Source: Christiangramia bathymodioli (GTDB taxonomy: Bacteria > Bacteroidota > Bacteroidia > Flavobacteriales > Flavobacteriaceae). From it: a stretch of DNA of 64,000 nt. The notes under the pieces were generated by a model. The model saw only the letters and a list, made by a program, of their open reading frames with translations, had not been told where the DNA came from and made no database searches. The translations under genes and the position numbers were made by a program. The DNA is taken from the NCBI GenBank assembly GCA_009735695.1, contig SRSL01000003.1:620001-684000 (forward strand). The letters are read 5' to 3'. Numbering within the stretch: position 1 is the stretch's first letter; each line of letters begins with the position of its first letter. Shown here one piece after another: positions 61,713 through 64,000 of this stretch.

Positions 61713-63428
61713 ATGACCAAGACCTTATTCTTCACCTTAGGTTTGCTCCTTTTAATTACAGGCTTATTATCAGCTCAGGGAGCTCAATCTACCTTTAATG
61801 AAGCCTTCAGTGCTTACGAAGCAGGCAATTATGAAGCTAGTCTGCGTAAAGCTGAGGAGACAGAAAAAATCCTGGGGGGTACCAATTCCCGGTTGCAGAG
61901 TCTTAAAGTTCTGAACTACTACGAAAAAGGAGATCAGAAAAATGCACTGCTTGAGTTAGAACTTTATTTTAATACTAAGCCAGACCAATTTTCCAGTGCC
62001 TATTCAGATATGGAAAATTTACGACAGGAAATAAAGGCTAGTATTAAGCAGTCTTTTGAGAATAGCAAACTCGAACTTGAAAAAAAACGAGAAGATGAAT
62101 TGGCGGCATTAACTTCTTCGTACACCAGCCAAAAGGATCTCCTGGCATTTAAGATCGCACAGCAGGCTGGCACAATCCAGGCATTGGAACTTTTTCTAAG
62201 TGGAAACAAAAGCGAAAATTTGAAACTAGAAGCGCAGAAGCTTATTGAACTTGAGCAGAATCGTTTGCGGTATAATAGTTTAGTAGAAAATGGATTGGAA
62301 TTGATGTCCAGGAACCTCCCAACACAGGCAAAGGAATCATTCATGGAAGCTGCGAAAATTAAATCCGAACCCTGGTTGCAAGAACGAATTCAGGAAGCTA
62401 AAATTGCTATAGCATCTCTGGCCTATTCTAAAGGTTTGGAGGAACTTAATTCAAAGGAATTTGCCAATTCCATAAGTAGTTTCAAAATTGCATATGAAAA
62501 TGATCCCACTCCAGAAATTCATAGAAAAATTCTGGAGGCTGAAGAAGAGTTCACCTATCAACAGGCATTTGAGAATAAGGATCCCAGACAAATGAAAATT
62601 TATCTGGATACTTATTCTAATGGACGTAAACGTTATTTGGCGGAGATATTTTGCTTCGAGAATTATATTAAACTAACAAAAAAAAGTCTGGAGAGTTCTA
62701 ACTATACCGAAACCGAGAAAAACCTGAAGGAACTTGGAAATCTAAATTCGTTGGAACACTGGAAGGTTTATTCTCCTATTTACTATAACCTCGTCCTACA
62801 ACAGGCTCAGCAGCTTACTAAAGGTAAAAAAACTGAGAGAAAATCCAACATTCATTTAGCAATAGCCCATTATGAGAACTTAGATGCTAATTCAGGCAAG
62901 AACTATAATGGGAGACTTGGTTATCTCAAATGGAAACAAAAAGAATGGAATCGCCCCGACATGCTCTATGTTGCTTTTAAAACTGATCAAAGTTTGAATG
63001 ATGTAGGATTCGAGTTTGGTTCTCATAATAATAACGGGTTAGGGTTTGGGTTAGACCTACAATTATCAAAACAGTTATTGAGTGTCGAATCTTCAAACGA
63101 ATTTGAATTAAAAGACCTTGATCATTTAAAGGGATTAGCAAACCTCAAAGTATCCAAAAAAATTCTATATCCTCTTTGGATCTATGCGGGTGGGGGTTAT
63201 GCGAACTTGGTAGGTGTGATTCCAAATGAAGATAAAACTCTAGGAAGTACGGATGATGAAAATCAGGTTGATACTGTTAATTTTATAGGTGGATTTAATA
63301 TTCATTTTAAGCCGGTAGTTTTTACACTGGGAGCGAGTTATCCTTTGCTTAATGAAAAACAAAATCTGCAACTTGGTCTGGAAAATAACCCTCTGTACAT
63401 TACAATGGGAGCTGGAATAGGCTGGTAA
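61713..63428 (+). CDS. Exported TPR-barrel protein
   Basis: A 571-residue exported protein: signal peptide to about 21 (GLLSAQG), TPR-like helices at about 24-110 (TFNEAFSAYEAGNYEASLRKAEE), a charged coiled-coil zone, more TPR-like helices to about 400, and a C-terminal 150 residues of glycine-rich alternating strands ending MGAGIGW. That end looks like a small outer membrane or porin-type barrel. It is paired tightly with the upstream WG-repeat gene and closed by a terminator. The function is unknown, and no named family is recognised. Confidence 0.72.
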   Translation: MTKTLFFTLGLLLLITGLLSAQGAQSTFNEAFSAYEAGNYEASLRKAEETEKILGGTNSRLQSLKVLNYYEKGDQKNALLELELYFNTKPDQFSSAYSDMENLRQEIKASIKQSFENSKLELEKKREDELAALTSSYTSQKDLLAFKIAQQAGTIQALELFLSGNKSENLKLEAQKLIELEQNRLRYNSLVENGLELMSRNLPTQAKESFMEAAKIKSEPWLQERIQEAKIAIASLAYSKGLEELNSKEFANSISSFKIAYENDPTPEIHRKILEAEEEFTYQQAFENKDPRQMKIYLDTYSNGRKRYLAEIFCFENYIKLTKKSLESSNYTETEKNLKELGNLNSLEHWKVYSPIYYNLVLQQAQQLTKGKKTERKSNIHLAIAHYENLDANSGKNYNGRLGYLKWKQKEWNRPDMLYVAFKTDQSLNDVGFEFGSHNNNGLGFGLDLQLSKQLLSVESSNEFELKDLDHLKGLANLKVSKKILYPLWIYAGGGYANLVGVIPNEDKTLGSTDDENQVDTVNFIGGFNIHFKPVVFTLGASYPLLNEKQNLQLGLENNPLYITMGAGIGW

Positions 63429-63454
63429 AAAATTAACCTAAGAAAAAAGAATTC

Positions 63455-63493
63455 AATCCCTGGGGCAACATGCTCCAGGGATTTTTATTTTTT
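63455..63493 (+). terminator. Intrinsic terminator after the WG/TPR-barrel operon
   Basis: AATCCCTGG (63455-63463) pairs with CCAGGGATT (63475-63483), then a T-rich run. The stretch 63494-63833 has no other feature that I can support. Confidence 0.75.
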
Positions 63494-63833
63494 GGTATAA
63501 AACAAACCGTTGGACTATATTACCGTTCAAAGATCAGTGGAATCCAATGGATATGACAAAGTATTGAAGCTTAAAGTTTGAAAATATATCTAATAGCCAA
63601 AAGCTAAAAATTATGTTCGGTAAAATTGAAACTATTAGAATATCAAAAATAGATATCCAGATCAGCTTGTTTAAAAACGATATTTAAATCAAATTAAATT
63701 ATATACCACTTATTAGGTTATCGTAAGTTATGGGATAGAAAAGCGTGCTTGTCGGCTTGTTGTTTTTTCTACCTGAAATAGCCATTTTTATTACCTATCC
63801 GTTATTCGAATATGGCCGTATGCAACTGGCCTG

Positions 63834-64000
63834 TTACTTATTCTCCTGGATTATATTTATTCCTGGATTGATCTCTTTTATTTTTTGAACAAATAATTCG
63901 TTGGACTCAGGGCTGATATAAATTTCATCATATTTGTTGTATTTAATAATAAGCCCTTTTCTGGCTAAAGCCGGTTTCAGTCCTGCCCAGAGACTTTTTC
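63834..64000 (-). CDS. Bacterial PH-domain protein (bPH_4-like), partial
   Basis: An open frame on the minus strand enters from the right edge and ends at a TAA at 63834-63836, giving 54 residues. ARKGLIIKYNKYDEIYISPE and ELFVQKIKEINPGI match the C-terminal half of the bPH_4 (DUF1200) domain, common in small flavobacterial proteins of unknown function. The start lies outside the window. Confidence 0.72.
   Translation of the reverse strand, partial: KSLWAGLKPALARKGLIIKYNKYDEIYISPESNELFVQKIKEINPGINIIQENK

Noticed and set aside
57554-64000. Second copy of the tmRNA 3' end as right attachment site
   Set aside because: I searched by eye for GGTTCGAACC and CGACTCCA-like sequence and found no match. 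A computed repeat search over a longer interval is needed.

Overview
The window is a chromosomal segment of a member of the Bacteroidota, almost certainly a marine-type Flavobacteriaceae (Gramella/Christiangramia-like is my guess, not proven). Reasons: promoters of the Bacteroidota type (TTTG about 20 nt from TAnnTTTG), a carboxypeptidase-regulatory-domain TonB receptor, DUF3276, DUF6090, DUF4153, DUF4856 and imelysin-family proteins, a long NusB, an IntDOT-like tyrosine recombinase without the first catalytic Arg, and a tmRNA whose tag reads GENNYALAA.

1-8.4 kb: the N-terminal part of a multi-PAS sensor, a small Cys-rich protein, then a minus-strand operon DUF4856 lipoprotein, imelysin-like lipoprotein, HTTM (vitamin K carboxylase-like) membrane protein and FecA-like TonB receptor. 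It has a good promoter with an inverted repeat just upstream and looks like an iron-acquisition unit. 7.5-30.6 kb is mostly housekeeping: HMG-CoA lyase, PyrD, peptidase T, YajC/DUF1573/NusB, leucine-type dehydrogenase, an ABC exporter, an M14 peptidase, a TrkH/TrkA potassium channel pair, redox proteins, a cyclophilin-FKBP fusion and two exported amidohydrolases. 30.6-46.7 kb: an outer membrane barrel with a 1007-residue TPR protein, an FtsE-like ATPase, an intergenic array of 180-bp repeats, a polyphosphate-glucokinase-like ROK protein, TypA, a P1 peptidase, KdsA, and a porin/BCCT transporter/universal stress operon.

46.7-50.9 kb is a membrane-protein locus with its own winged-helix regulator. 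The same 19-bp palindrome lies at both transcription-unit starts (46739 and 47752) and is probably the regulator's operator. A penicillin-acylase-family protein, a secreted phosphodiesterase-like protein and a lysine/alanine-type dehydrogenase follow.

55.2-64 kb is the accessory end. A hairpin-dense intergenic stretch precedes the tmRNA gene ssrA. Directly after the ssrA 3' end are five GCGAGACC repeats and a tyrosine integrase, the usual arrangement for an element integrated at tmRNA. Behind it is a three-gene HipB-HipS-HipT-like toxin-antitoxin operon (split HipA kinase with an S-I-S motif), with three CACA-N6-TGTG palindromes spaced 60-61 bp apart upstream. A FrnE-like DsbA oxidoreductase and an exported WG-repeat/TPR-barrel pair follow. 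No second att copy is visible, so the right end of the element is undefined. The HipBST-like module with its phased operators and the HTTM/imelysin iron cluster are the two most interesting systems here.
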